Assembly: GCF_021129235.1 (NCBI RefSeq)
Contig: NZ_JAJOMA010000025.1
Span: 1 to 64,000, forward strand
Direction of reading: 5' to 3'
From: Kineosporia mesophila
Lineage (GTDB): Bacteria > Actinomycetota > Actinomycetes > Actinomycetales > Kineosporiaceae
Length of the DNA stretch: 64,000 nucleotides
Shown here: positions 47,496 to 56,179 of the stretch, piece by piece
Position numbering within the stretch: the first letter of the stretch is position 1
Layout: each line of letters opens with the position of its first letter
The notes under the pieces: generated by a model
Seen by the model: only the letters and a program-made list of their open reading frames with translations
The model's database searches: none
Told to the model about the DNA's origin: nothing
Made by a program: the position numbers and the translations under genes

Positions 47496-48391
47496 AGTCC
47501 CGTGAGCCGGGTCCCAGCGGCCTGGTGATCGTGGACAAGCCGGCCGGGATGACGTCGCACGACGTCGTCAGCCGGATCCGCCGGCTGGCCGGCACCCGTC
47601 GTGTCGGCCACGCCGGCACGCTCGACCCGATGGCCACCGGCGTGCTGGTGATCGGGGTCGAGCGGGCCACCCGGCTGCTGACCTACCTGGTCGGCGCGGA
47701 CAAGGCCTACGCGGCGACGATGCGTCTGGGGATCGGCACGATCACCGACGACGCCGAGGGCACGACGTCGTCGTCGCCGGGGCAGTCGCCGCTCACGCCG
47801 GAAGAGGTCGATGCGGCCGCGGAGTTCCTGCGCGGCCAGATCCAGCAGGTGCCGAGCTCGGTCAGCGCGATCAAGAAAGACGGCAAACGGGCCTACACCC
47901 GGGTGCGCGAGGGCGAGGACGTGCAGCTCGAGGCGCGCCCGGTCACGGTGTCCGAGCTGAGCGTGCTGGCGGTGCGCCCGGCGGAGCAGGACGGCACGCC
48001 GGTGCTGGATGTGGACGTGCACGTGGTCTGCTCGTCCGGCACCTACATCCGGGCCCTGGCCCGCGACCTCGGTGCGTCCCTGGGCAGCGCCGGGCACCTG
48101 ACCGCGCTGCGGCGCACCCGGGTCGGTCCCTACCGGCTCGACGGCGCGCACACACTGCCGGAGCTGGAGGAGTCGTTCGCCCTGCTGCCCATCGCGGACG
48201 CCGCGCGGGCAGCGTTCACCGGGCGGGACCTCACCCAGGACGAGGCGCGCAAGCTGGCGCACGGCCAGCGGCTGGAAGCGAGTGAGCTGGGCCCGGGACC
48301 CGTGGCGGCGTACGCCCCGGACGGGTCACTGGTGGCTCTCATCGCCGACGCCGGGCTGACCGCGCGCCCGCTCGTGGTTCTGACCGGCTGA
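47492..48391 (+). CDS. truB: tRNA pseudouridine-55 synthase
   Basis: 299 residues. Catalytic D45 lies in [12 protein letters not shown], with [13 protein letters not shown] before it and [13 protein letters not shown] later. The C-terminal PUA-like region is short. It isomerises U55 in the T-loop of tRNAs. Translationally coupled to rbfA. Confidence 0.96.
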   Translation: MKSREPGPSGLVIVDKPAGMTSHDVVSRIRRLAGTRRVGHAGTLDPMATGVLVIGVERATRLLTYLVGADKAYAATMRLGIGTITDDAEGTTSSSPGQSPLTPEEVDAAAEFLRGQIQQVPSSVSAIKKDGKRAYTRVREGEDVQLEARPVTVSELSVLAVRPAEQDGTPVLDVDVHVVCSSGTYIRALARDLGASLGSAGHLTALRRTRVGPYRLDGAHTLPELEESFALLPIADAARAAFTGRDLTQDEARKLAHGQRLEASELGPGPVAAYAPDGSLVALIADAGLTARPLVVLTG

Positions 48392-48436
48392 GACGTACTG
48401 ACAGGCGGAGAGGTACTGAACAGGCGGGGAGCCGGA

Positions 48437-48610
48437 TCAGCGGCTGCTGGTCGCCAGGGTCTTCTCGTCGCTGCTCTGCGGAGCGGCCTGGCTGCACGGC
48501 CAGACGGTTCCGCAGATCACGCAGAAGCCCCCGCCACTGCTGTGGAGAAAACTGTCGATCCCTCGTTGGGCGGGCATCGGGGCCCGTCCGGCGACACGCT
48601 GGCTTTCCAT
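48437..48610 (-). CDS. Small Cys-rich hypothetical protein between truB and ribF
   Basis: 57 residues on the strand opposite to its neighbours. The ATG at 48610 has a GAGGA site. Core: SGGGFCVICGTVWPCSQA, whose C-x2-C-G-x3-PC pattern resembles short zinc- or redox-binding ribbons of small actinobacterial proteins. The rest is polar and probably flexible. No family recognised. The 372-base truB-ribF gap otherwise holds only an imperfect direct repeat around 48394-48430. Confidence 0.5.
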   Translation of the reverse strand: MESQRVAGRAPMPAQRGIDSFLHSSGGGFCVICGTVWPCSQAAPQSSDEKTLATSSR

Positions 48611-48763
48611 AGTGGTGTCCTCGCTGGACTTGGTTAACTGAACGTGCTTTCTCAATCGCCGATCGTGAGGGGCTTGTTACCTTGCTCTCACGACGAGCGT
48701 CTGATTTCACCACATCGGAGCACCGAACGTGGAACTGAAGTGGCCACCTGGCAGAGTTGTCCC

Positions 48764-49768
48764 GTGAAAGAGAGCCAGGTGCACGTGTGGCGGGAACTGA
48801 GCGAGGTTCCTCCCGGCTTCGGCCCCTCGGCGGTGACCATCGGGAACTTCGACGGTGTGCACCGGGGTCATCTCGCCGTTCTGGACCGGACCGTGCAGGC
48901 CGCGGCCGCCCACGGCTGGCGTGCGGTGGCGATCACCTTCGCCCCGCACCCCTTGGCGGTGCTGCATCCGGAGCGGGCTCCCCAGCCGCTCTCGACGGTG
49001 GAGCACCGGCTCGAGCTGCTGGCCGACACCGGCCTGGACGCCGTGCTGATGCTGCCGTTCACCGCGGAGCTGGCGCAGTGGAGCCCGCGGCGGTTCGTCC
49101 AGGAAGTGATGGCGGACGCCCTCGGCGCCCATGAGGTGGTGGTCGGCTCCGACACCCGGTTCGGCCGCCGCAACGCCGGTGACATCGGCACGCTGCGCGA
49201 ACTCGGGTCGGAACTGGGCTTCTCGGTGGACGAGGTGGCCGACCGGCTGGCGGCGGACGGCGCCCGGCGCTGGTCCTCGACGCTGGCCCGGGAGCTGATC
49301 GCCTCGGGCGAGGTGCTCGAGGCCGCCGACGTGCTGGGCCGTCCGCACCGGGTGACCGGCGTGGTCGTGCACGGCGATCACCGCGGTCGGGAACTGGGTT
49401 TCCCGACCGCCAACCTGACCACCGACGCGATCGGGGCCGTGCCCTCCGACGGGGTGTACGCCGGCTGGCTGGTGCGCCCGGGCGAGAACGGTGAGCCCGG
49501 GGCCTGTTCCCGGCACGACACCGGTGAGCGGCTGCCCGCGGCGATCTCGGTCGGCACCAACCCGACGTTCGACGGTGAGGAACGCCGGGTCGAGGCCTAC
49601 GTGCTCGGCCGGACCGACCTCGACCTGTACGGCGAGCGGGTCGCCGTGGAGTTCGTCGAGAGGCTGCGGCCCACGCTGCGGTTCGACGGTATCGAGTCGC
49701 TCGTCGACCAGATGAACGCCGATGTGGCCCGGTGCCGTGAGGTGCTGGGAGTGAACACACCGGCTTGA
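48764..49768 (+). CDS. ribF: Bifunctional riboflavin kinase/FAD synthetase
   Basis: 334 residues. The N-terminal adenylyltransferase domain has SAVTIGNFDGVHRGH and VVGSDTRFGRRNAGD; the C-terminal kinase domain has GRELGFPTANL, a DGVYAGWL strand and SVGTNPTFDGEERRVEAY. It makes FMN and FAD, which the several flavoenzymes of this window need. I choose the GTG at 48764; a GTG at 48779 is also possible since homology begins at VWRELSEV. Confidence 0.94.
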   Translation: MKESQVHVWRELSEVPPGFGPSAVTIGNFDGVHRGHLAVLDRTVQAAAAHGWRAVAITFAPHPLAVLHPERAPQPLSTVEHRLELLADTGLDAVLMLPFTAELAQWSPRRFVQEVMADALGAHEVVVGSDTRFGRRNAGDIGTLRELGSELGFSVDEVADRLAADGARRWSSTLARELIASGEVLEAADVLGRPHRVTGVVVHGDHRGRELGFPTANLTTDAIGAVPSDGVYAGWLVRPGENGEPGACSRHDTGERLPAAISVGTNPTFDGEERRVEAYVLGRTDLDLYGERVAVEFVERLRPTLRFDGIESLVDQMNADVARCREVLGVNTPA

Positions 49769-49912
49769 TCGGCACAACACCCGTTGCTCAATTGGGATGA
49801 CTGCCCGTTGCGCTGTTAACGTAGCGGGTGCCGTTAGATCGGCCGCGGATTCCAGAGTGCCCGGGTGGATGTGCCCCGGCGCGCCGCGCAGCGATTTTCA
49901 GGAGGACATCGA

Positions 49913-50182
49913 GTGCCGCTCGACGCCGAAAAGAAGCAGAGCATCATCGCGGAGTACGCGACTGTCGAGGGTGACACCGGTTCCCCCGAGGTCCAGATCG
50001 CGATGCTGACGCAGCGCATCAAGGACCTGACCGAGCACCTCAAGGAGCACAAGCACGACCACCACAGCCGTCGTGGTCTGCTGCTGCTGGTCGGTCAGCG
50101 TCGTCGCCTTCTGAAGTACGTCCAGAAGAAGGACATCACCCGCTACCGGGCGCTGATCGAGCGCCTCGGCCTGCGCCGCTAA
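49913..50182 (+). CDS. rpsO: 30S ribosomal protein S15
   Basis: 89 residues, full length, with the S15 hallmark [18 protein letters not shown] and the [17 protein letters not shown] helix. It nucleates the 30S platform on 16S rRNA. The GTG at 49913 has an AGGAGG site. The ~140-base leader could host S15 autoregulation, but I see no specific fold. Confidence 0.97.
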   Translation: MPLDAEKKQSIIAEYATVEGDTGSPEVQIAMLTQRIKDLTEHLKEHKHDHHSRRGLLLLVGQRRRLLKYVQKKDITRYRALIERLGLRR

Positions 50183-50190
50183 CTGAAGTG

Positions 50191-50224
50191 AGGCCGTGAC
50201 CGGGGCTCCCGGGCACGGCCTTTT
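50191..50224 (+). terminator. Intrinsic terminator after rpsO
   Basis: AGGCCGTG (50191-50198) pairs with 50214-50221 around an inner CCGGG/CCCGG stem, followed by TTTTC. This is the most classical rho-independent terminator in the window. Confidence 0.85.
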
Positions 50225-50257
50225 CGGTGTGTCAGGTTGTGTCTTCGGCCCATCGTT

Positions 50258-50272
50258 ACCCGATCATCGGGT
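50258..50272 (+). repeat. Small hairpin in the rpsO-pnp gap
   Basis: ACCCGA-TCA-TCGGGT, a 6-bp dyad with a 3-base loop, lies early in the 345-base gap between rpsO and pnp. The rest of the gap down to 50489 shows no gene and no clear promoter. Confidence 0.35.
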
Positions 50273-50489
50273 CATCGGTGGGCCGTAGCGCAAAGCAGCA
50301 CCGGCGTATCACCTGCACCAAGCACCAACCTCAGGCAAGAAAACAGGAGGGGTCGGCGAGCACCGGTCACCGGTCCTCGGTAGTGGCCTCCGCGAGATGC
50401 CGTCAGTAACAGCGACAGGCGACCCGCGTGGGCCTCGATCGAAGACCGGAACGCCTCGACCACGACTCCCGCACCACTCCTGACCGATG

Positions 50490-50508
50490 CCGCGGCGAAG
50501 AGCCGCGG
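50490..50508 (+). promoter_or_regulatory. Leader hairpin just upstream of pnp
   Basis: CCGCGGC (50490-50496), 5-base loop, GCCGCGG (50502-50508). It ends about 6 bases before the pnp AGGAG site. PNPase is autoregulated through leader hairpins in several bacteria, so this is a candidate control element. Confidence 0.5.
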
Positions 50509-50527
50509 AAGAACAGGAGAGTGACCC

Positions 50528-52765
50528 TTGGAGGGTCCCGAGATCACCGCGGCCGAGGCCGTCATCGACAACGGCTCGTTCGGCCGGCGCACGGTCCGGT
50601 TCGAGACCGGCCGCCTCGCCAAGCAGGCCGCCGGTTCCGTCGCCGTCTACCTGGACAACGACACGATGCTTCTGTCGGCCACCACGGTCGGCAAGCAGCC
50701 GAAGGACCAGTTCGACTTCTTCCCCCTCACGATCGACGTCGAGGAGCGGATGTACGCGGCCGGGAAGATCCCCGGCTCGTTCTTCCGCCGCGAGGGCCGG
50801 CCCAGCACCGACGCGATTCTGGCCTGCCGCCTGATCGACCGCCCGCTGCGCCCGACCTTCGTCAAGGGCCTGCGCAACGAGGTCCAGGTCGTCGTCACCG
50901 TGCTGGCGCTCAACCCGGAAGACCCGTACGACGTCGTCGCGATCAACGCCGCGTCGCTGTCCACGCAGATCTCCGGCCTGCCCTTCTCCGGCCCGATCGG
51001 TGGCGTGCGCATCGCCCTGATCGACGGCCAGTGGGTCGGCTTCCCCCGTCACAGCGAGATCGAGCGGGCCGTCTTCGACATGGTCGTCGCCGGTCGCGTC
51101 GTCACGCTGGAAGACGGCACCGAGGACGTCGCGATCATGATGGTCGAGGCGGAGGCCACCGAGGGCTCCTGGACCCTGATCAAGGACCAGGGCGTCGAGG
51201 CCCCCACCGAAGACGTCGTGGCCGCCGGCCTCGAGGCCGCCAAGCCGTTCATCTCCGCGCTGTGCAAGGCGCAGGCCGAGGTCGCAGCGGCCGCCGCCAA
51301 GCCGACCGCCGTGTTCCCGCTGTTCCCGGACTACCAGGACGACGTGTTCCAGGCCGTCTCCGCCGCGGCGTCCGACGACGTGTCGCAGGCGCTGACGATC
51401 GCCGGCAAGCAGGAGCGCGAGAGCCGTCTCGACGAGCTCAAGGACGGCATCAAGGCCAAGTTCGCGGCCGAGTTCGAGGGTCGCGACAAGGAGGTGTCGG
51501 CCGCCTTCCGCGCCGTCAACAAGAAGCTGATCCGTCAGCGCATCCTCAAGGACAAGGTCCGCATCGACGGCCGGGGCCTGGCGGACATCCGTCAGCTCGG
51601 CGCCGAGGTCGAGGTCATCCCGCGCGTGCACGGCTCGGCCCTGTTCGAGCGCGGCGAGACCCAGATCATGGGTGTCACCACGCTGAACATGCTGCGCATG
51701 GAGCAGCAGCTGGACACCCTCTCCCCGGTGACCCGCAAGCGCTACATGCACAACTACAACTTCCCGCCCTACAGCACCGGTGAGACCGGCCGCGTCGGTT
51801 CGCCGAAGCGCCGCGAGATCGGTCACGGCGCCCTGGCCGAGCGCGCGCTCGTCCCGGTCCTGCCGAGCCGGGAAGACTTCCCGTACGCGATCCGTCAGGT
51901 CTCCGAGGCCCTCGGCTCCAACGGTTCCACCTCGATGGGCTCGGTCTGCGCCTCGACCCTGTCCATGCTGAACGCCGGTGTGCCGCTGCGCGCCCCGGTC
52001 GCCGGTATCGCGATGGGCCTGGTGTCCGACACGGTCGACGGCAAGACCGAGTACGCCGCGCTCACCGACATCCTCGGCGCCGAAGACGCTTTCGGTGACA
52101 TGGACTTCAAGGTCGCCGGCACGTCGGAGTTCGTCACGGCGATCCAGCTCGACACGAAGCTCGACGGCATCCCGGCGTCGGTGCTCGCGAGCGCGCTGAC
52201 CCAGGCCCGCGACGCGCGTCTGCACATCCTCGACGTGATGAGCGAGGCGATCGACCGGCCGGACGAGATGTCCCCGTTCGCGCCCCGCGTGATCAGCGTG
52301 AAGGTCCCCGTCGACAAGATCGGCGAGGTCATCGGGCCCAAGGGCAAGATGATCAACCAGATCCAGGACGACACCGGCGCCGACATCTCGATCGAGGACG
52401 ACGGCACGGTGTACATCGGTGCGGTCGACGGCCCCTCGGCCGAGGCCGCCCGGACGGCGATCAACGCGATCGCCAACCCGACCATGCCCGAGGTCGGGGA
52501 GCGCTACCTGGGTACCGTCGTGAAGACGACGACCTTCGGTGCGTTCGTCTCGCTGGTGCCGGGCAAGGACGGTCTGCTGCACATCTCGCAGATCCGCCGC
52601 ATGGTCGGTGGCAAGCGGGTGGAGAACGTCGAGGACGTTCTCAGCATCGGCCAGAAGGTCCAGGTCCAGATCGCCGAGATCGACCCGCGGGGGAAGCTCT
52701 CGCTGGCGCCGGTCCTGGAGGAAGACGCCGAGGGCAAGTCCGAAGCGGCCGACGCGACCGCCTGA
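50528..52765 (+). CDS. pnp: Polyribonucleotide nucleotidyltransferase
   Basis: 745 residues. Two RNase PH domains ([16 protein letters not shown] and [14 protein letters not shown]), the [23 protein letters not shown] active-site segment split around residue 415, the [10 protein letters not shown] loop, then KH ([22 protein letters not shown]) and S1 domains. It degrades RNA 3'-5' by phosphorolysis; in actinobacteria it also adds 3' tails. The start is TTG at 50528, 8 bases after AGGAG. The M16 peptidase gene begins one base after its stop. Confidence 0.97.
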   Translation: MEGPEITAAEAVIDNGSFGRRTVRFETGRLAKQAAGSVAVYLDNDTMLLSATTVGKQPKDQFDFFPLTIDVEERMYAAGKIPGSFFRREGRPSTDAILACRLIDRPLRPTFVKGLRNEVQVVVTVLALNPEDPYDVVAINAASLSTQISGLPFSGPIGGVRIALIDGQWVGFPRHSEIERAVFDMVVAGRVVTLEDGTEDVAIMMVEAEATEGSWTLIKDQGVEAPTEDVVAAGLEAAKPFISALCKAQAEVAAAAAKPTAVFPLFPDYQDDVFQAVSAAASDDVSQALTIAGKQERESRLDELKDGIKAKFAAEFEGRDKEVSAAFRAVNKKLIRQRILKDKVRIDGRGLADIRQLGAEVEVIPRVHGSALFERGETQIMGVTTLNMLRMEQQLDTLSPVTRKRYMHNYNFPPYSTGETGRVGSPKRREIGHGALAERALVPVLPSREDFPYAIRQVSEALGSNGSTSMGSVCASTLSMLNAGVPLRAPVAGIAMGLVSDTVDGKTEYAALTDILGAEDAFGDMDFKVAGTSEFVTAIQLDTKLDGIPASVLASALTQARDARLHILDVMSEAIDRPDEMSPFAPRVISVKVPVDKIGEVIGPKGKMINQIQDDTGADISIEDDGTVYIGAVDGPSAEAARTAINAIANPTMPEVGERYLGTVVKTTTFGAFVSLVPGKDGLLHISQIRRMVGGKRVENVEDVLSIGQKVQVQIAEIDPRGKLSLAPVLEEDAEGKSEAADATA

Positions 52766-52766
52766 C

Positions 52767-54143
52767 GTGACGGCGACTCCTCTGCCGCTGGTCGCAGCGG
52801 GAGCCTCCGGATCGTCCCAGATCATCGCTGGGGAGGACGGCGGCGCCATCGTGCGCCGTACCGTTCTCCCCGGCGGGGTCCGGGTCCTGTCCGAGGCCAT
52901 GCCCGGCCTGCGCTCGGCCACGATCGGTTTCTGGGTCGGGGTCGGCTCGCGCGACGAGACCACCGGGCACCACGGTTCCACGCACTTCCTCGAGCACCTG
53001 CTGTTCAAGGGCACGAGCCGGCGTACGGCGATGGACATCGCCACCGCGTTCGACCGGGTGGGCGGTGAGTCGAACGCCGTCACGGGCAAGGAGCACACCT
53101 GCTACTACGCCCGGGTGCTCGACGACGACCTGCCGATGGCCGTCGACGTGCTCTGCGACATGGTGACCGGCGCCAAGCTCGACGCCGGTGACGTGGAGAG
53201 CGAGCGCGGGGTCATCCTCGAGGAACTCGCGATGAACGACGACGACCCCGCGGACGTCGTGCACGAGCGGTTCGCCGAGCTCGTCCTGGGGCAGCATCCC
53301 CTGGGCCGGCCCATCGGTGGCACGCCCGAGACGATCCGCGCCGTCGTGCGTGACAACATCGTCGACCACTACGCCGAGCACTACCGGGCTCCCGGCCTGG
53401 TCGTCACGGTGGCCGGGGGCGTCGACCACGACCGGGTCTGCGAGCTGGTCTCCGCCAGCCTCGCCCGGTCCGGCTGGGCACTCGATGCCGGTCACAGCCC
53501 GAAGGCGCGGCGCAACGTCTCCCTCCCCGAGCGGGAGGCGGCACAGCTCCCCGCCGACGGTTCCCCGCACCGGCTCGTGGTGGTCAACCGCCACACCGAG
53601 CAGGCGCACGTCGTGGCCGGCACCACCTCGCTGGTCGCGACCGACCCTCGCCGTTACGCGATGTCGGTGCTCAATGCCGTGCTCGGTGGCGGCATGAGCA
53701 GCCGGTTGTTCCAGGAGATCCGTGAGCAGCGGGGCCTGGCCTACTCGGTCTACTCGTTCGCGAGCGGCTACTCCGACAGCGGTTACTTCGGTCTCTACGC
53801 GGGCTGCACGCCGGCGCGCGTCGACGAGGTCATCACCCTGATGGTCGCCGAACTGCGGCGTCTGGCCGCCGACGGTGTGCCGGAAGAAGAGCTGTACCGG
53901 GCCCACGGCCAGCTGGCCGGCGGTCTGGTGCTGGGCCTCGAAGACACCGGTTCGCGCATGTCCCGTCTGGGCAAGGCGGAACTGGTGCACGGCGAGTACC
54001 TGGGCCTGGACAAGGCACTGACCCGGATCCGTTCGGTCAGTGCGCAGGACGTGCAGGACCTCGCCACAGACCTGGCGTCCCGCCCGCTGTCCCTGTCAGT
54101 GGTGGGCCCTTTCGAGGAGGACCGCCCCTTCCGGGTCGGCTGA
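52767..54143 (+). CDS. M16 family zinc peptidase (PepR/processing-peptidase-like)
   Basis: 458 residues. The inverted zinc motif HFLEH is at 73-77; the distal glutamate lies in ERGVILEELAMN near 146-157. The C-terminal half has the GGGMSSRLFQEIREQRGLAYSV substrate-binding motif of active M16B peptidases, so both halves of the clamshell are on one chain. The GTG at 52767 is inside the pnp stop region, so the genes are coupled. Co-location with pnp is conserved in actinobacteria; substrates are small peptides. Confidence 0.94.
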   Translation: MTATPLPLVAAGASGSSQIIAGEDGGAIVRRTVLPGGVRVLSEAMPGLRSATIGFWVGVGSRDETTGHHGSTHFLEHLLFKGTSRRTAMDIATAFDRVGGESNAVTGKEHTCYYARVLDDDLPMAVDVLCDMVTGAKLDAGDVESERGVILEELAMNDDDPADVVHERFAELVLGQHPLGRPIGGTPETIRAVVRDNIVDHYAEHYRAPGLVVTVAGGVDHDRVCELVSASLARSGWALDAGHSPKARRNVSLPEREAAQLPADGSPHRLVVVNRHTEQAHVVAGTTSLVATDPRRYAMSVLNAVLGGGMSSRLFQEIREQRGLAYSVYSFASGYSDSGYFGLYAGCTPARVDEVITLMVAELRRLAADGVPEEELYRAHGQLAGGLVLGLEDTGSRMSRLGKAELVHGEYLGLDKALTRIRSVSAQDVQDLATDLASRPLSLSVVGPFEEDRPFRVG

Positions 54144-54158
54144 CCGAACCACCTGCAT

Positions 54159-54198
54159 GAAGGACGCCCACCAGCCCACGGGCTGGTGGGCGTCCTTC
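54159..54198 (+). terminator. Strong terminator after the M16 peptidase gene
   Basis: A perfect 18-bp stem (54159-54176 with 54181-54198) with loop CACG, 16 bases after the stop. It closes the rpsO/pnp/M16 region and marks the left edge of the accessory genes that follow. Confidence 0.9.
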
Positions 54199-54256
54199 GT
54201 TTCCGGTGGGGTTCGCAGCCCGTTATCCTCCCTGGCTCTTCGGGACGGGGAGGGTG

Positions 54257-55423
54257 ATGACGCGGCTGCGGGGGCGGGCGGCGGAGGCTTACGGCGAGGT
54301 CGGGGCACTGTTCGCGAGAGCCCGGGCGCTGCGGGACGACGCGGTCGGGCATGGCTGGGACAGCCTGGCCGAGGGCCTGCAGGCCTGTTCGGAGGCCCTG
54401 GACGTGGCCGTGGCCCAGCTGGACGAGGCCCTCGATGCGATCAGCGAGACGGCCGATCCCCTCGAGACCGCGATGCCGGCGGCCCCGGGCCTCACCGAGG
54501 TGGCGGCGATCCTGACGGCGACCCACGAACGCCTGATGGATGCGGCCCGCGCACTGCACTCGGCCGCGGAGTACCTGGAGGAGGCCCGGAACTGGGCCGA
54601 AATCACGGATTTCGAGGTGCTGGCCGGGCGGATCGAGCAGGTCCGCGACGAGATCGAGGAACTGCACCAGGACACCGAGACCTGGGCGGAGCAGGTCCGC
54701 ACCGACCTGGGCCGGGCGCGTGAGGAGTCCGGCTCGGCCCTGGAAGCTCCTCGGCGAACGCCGCCCTCGGAGGCCGCAAAGAACCCACCGGGTTGCACCG
54801 GCCTCCCGGATGTCGTGGATCTGCTCGACCCGCGTCGTTTCGTGGAACCACCAGACACTGAGGACAGCCAGGATGCCGAGGTAATGCGCATCTACACGCG
54901 CATCATTCAGATGGCCGACGACGTCCCGCGCATTGCTCAGGTGCTCGGTGCCCCGATCGAGGTCATTGCGACGGTGAAGCGCCACTTTTTCCTGACCCGG
55001 CATGTCACACCGACTGGCCCCGGACAGACCGCCTACGGGTATTTCTCACCGGACGGAACTCAAGCCTCGCGGTGGGAATCAGTGGCGACCGGGTGTGAGC
55101 TGGATGCCGGCAACCTCGAGCTCCTGAGGAAATTCGTGGCGCACGAGTACGTCGAGGCCAGACTGATGGCCAGAGGGCTGCCGTACAGATCGCCGCATCC
55201 GGACTGTTACGCGAATCCGACGGCCAGCAATCAGGCCACCCGGAAGCATTATGGAGCCCATGACGTGGCTCCGAACGCACACGCCTCCGACGTCCTGAAG
55301 CACTGGCGACGATGGGGCCTGACCAGGCCGTCCGCCGGGGTGGTCGGCGATCTCTCCCGCATCGACGAGATAGTGGAAGCAGCCATGACCTTACTCAGGG
55401 AGGCCGGACGAGATGTTCGATGA
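54257..55423 (+). CDS. Two-domain protein with helical N-terminus and polymorphic-toxin-like C-terminal domain
   Basis: 388 residues, no signal peptide or membrane segment. Residues 1-155 are acidic amphipathic helices (EALDVAVAQLDEALDAISE; RIEQVRDEIEELHQDTETW). A Pro/Arg linker (160-185) follows. The tip (about 210-388) has the layout VKRHFFLTRH (239-249), GYFSPDG (261-267), SRWESVATG, NLELLRKFVAHEYVEARLMARGLPYRS (286-312; H296-E297) and HYGAHDVAP (331-339). From memory, a K-x-H-x-F ... F-x-PD ... W-x-R/S ... LL-x-HE-x-x-E pattern recurs at the C-terminus of bacterial polymorphic toxins; I cannot name the family or its chemistry. The ATG at 54257 follows GGGAGGG. The next gene overlaps its end by 11 bases. 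Toxin role is inference. Confidence 0.6.
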   Translation: MTRLRGRAAEAYGEVGALFARARALRDDAVGHGWDSLAEGLQACSEALDVAVAQLDEALDAISETADPLETAMPAAPGLTEVAAILTATHERLMDAARALHSAAEYLEEARNWAEITDFEVLAGRIEQVRDEIEELHQDTETWAEQVRTDLGRAREESGSALEAPRRTPPSEAAKNPPGCTGLPDVVDLLDPRRFVEPPDTEDSQDAEVMRIYTRIIQMADDVPRIAQVLGAPIEVIATVKRHFFLTRHVTPTGPGQTAYGYFSPDGTQASRWESVATGCELDAGNLELLRKFVAHEYVEARLMARGLPYRSPHPDCYANPTASNQATRKHYGAHDVAPNAHASDVLKHWRRWGLTRPSAGVVGDLSRIDEIVEAAMTLLREAGRDVR

Positions 55424-56069
55424 GAAGATCGGCCTGACCGGCACCAGCCCCGCGATGATCAAGGCGGCTGAGGATCTGGTCGACCGGATCCAGCAGATCG
55501 TCTGGGACATCGAGTACGACGATGACGGGAAAGACCCGGTCACGTCCCGGGTGTTGCTCATGCGGGAACATCTGCGCAGGTCGGCGGTCTGGTGCACGAC
55601 GATCGAGTCGCACCTGCCCGAGGGCCGGGTCCACCGGCAGTGGTACTTCAGAGACCTCGCGCAGCTCGTCGCGCCGGGGATCCGGGCGGAACAGGCCACG
55701 TTGGACCGGTTCCGGGCGCACTGGGCCGGGCGGATCAGCGGAGTGCACACGATCAACTCGATCTACCAGGCGTTGCATTGGTCTGCGCTCTCGGCATCCG
55801 GCGATCCTCGCTACGACAATGTGGCGCATCAGCTCGGCCCGGATGCCGACCCTTATGAACCCCTCCTGCGTTTCTTCGAGCGCGGGGGGGCCTACAGCCT
55901 GGCCGGTGGTGGTGAGATCGACATCGACTTCTACACCGGATTCCGGCCCGGCCAGACCCAGGACGTTCTCGCCCACGAACCCCTGCACGACCTCTCCCAG
56001 GAGAATCTCGACCGCATCGACGGCTTTCGCTGGGTCGCGCCCGGGCCCTCGCAGCCGCTGCTGTCCTGA
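55413..56069 (+). CDS. Hypothetical protein, candidate partner/immunity protein of the upstream gene
   Basis: 218 residues, soluble, acidic, no recognised domain. N-terminal helix (SPAMIKAAEDLVDRIQQIVW), an acidic DIEYDDDGKD turn, a central Trp/Arg-rich part (VHRQWYFRDLAQLV) and a Gly/Asp-rich C-terminal region (GGGEIDIDFYTGF). The ATG at 55413 lies inside the 3' end of the preceding gene in another frame, the tight arrangement usual for toxin-immunity pairs. The function as an immunity protein is inferred only from position and size. Confidence 0.55.
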   Translation: MFDEKIGLTGTSPAMIKAAEDLVDRIQQIVWDIEYDDDGKDPVTSRVLLMREHLRRSAVWCTTIESHLPEGRVHRQWYFRDLAQLVAPGIRAEQATLDRFRAHWAGRISGVHTINSIYQALHWSALSASGDPRYDNVAHQLGPDADPYEPLLRFFERGGAYSLAGGGEIDIDFYTGFRPGQTQDVLAHEPLHDLSQENLDRIDGFRWVAPGPSQPLLS

Positions 56070-56179
56070 GGGGTTCGCCGGCTCGCGAAACACAGCGACC
56101 CATGACCGAAACGGCCCGTTCGTTGACGATGTCGGCACCCGGTGATGGGATGCGGTAAACAGACGGATGAGGGCGTGCC

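Noticed and set aside
56070-56179. Cobalamin riboswitch before eutBC
   Set aside because: The gap is only 110 bases and lacks the B12-box-like sequence and the expected long structured leader.
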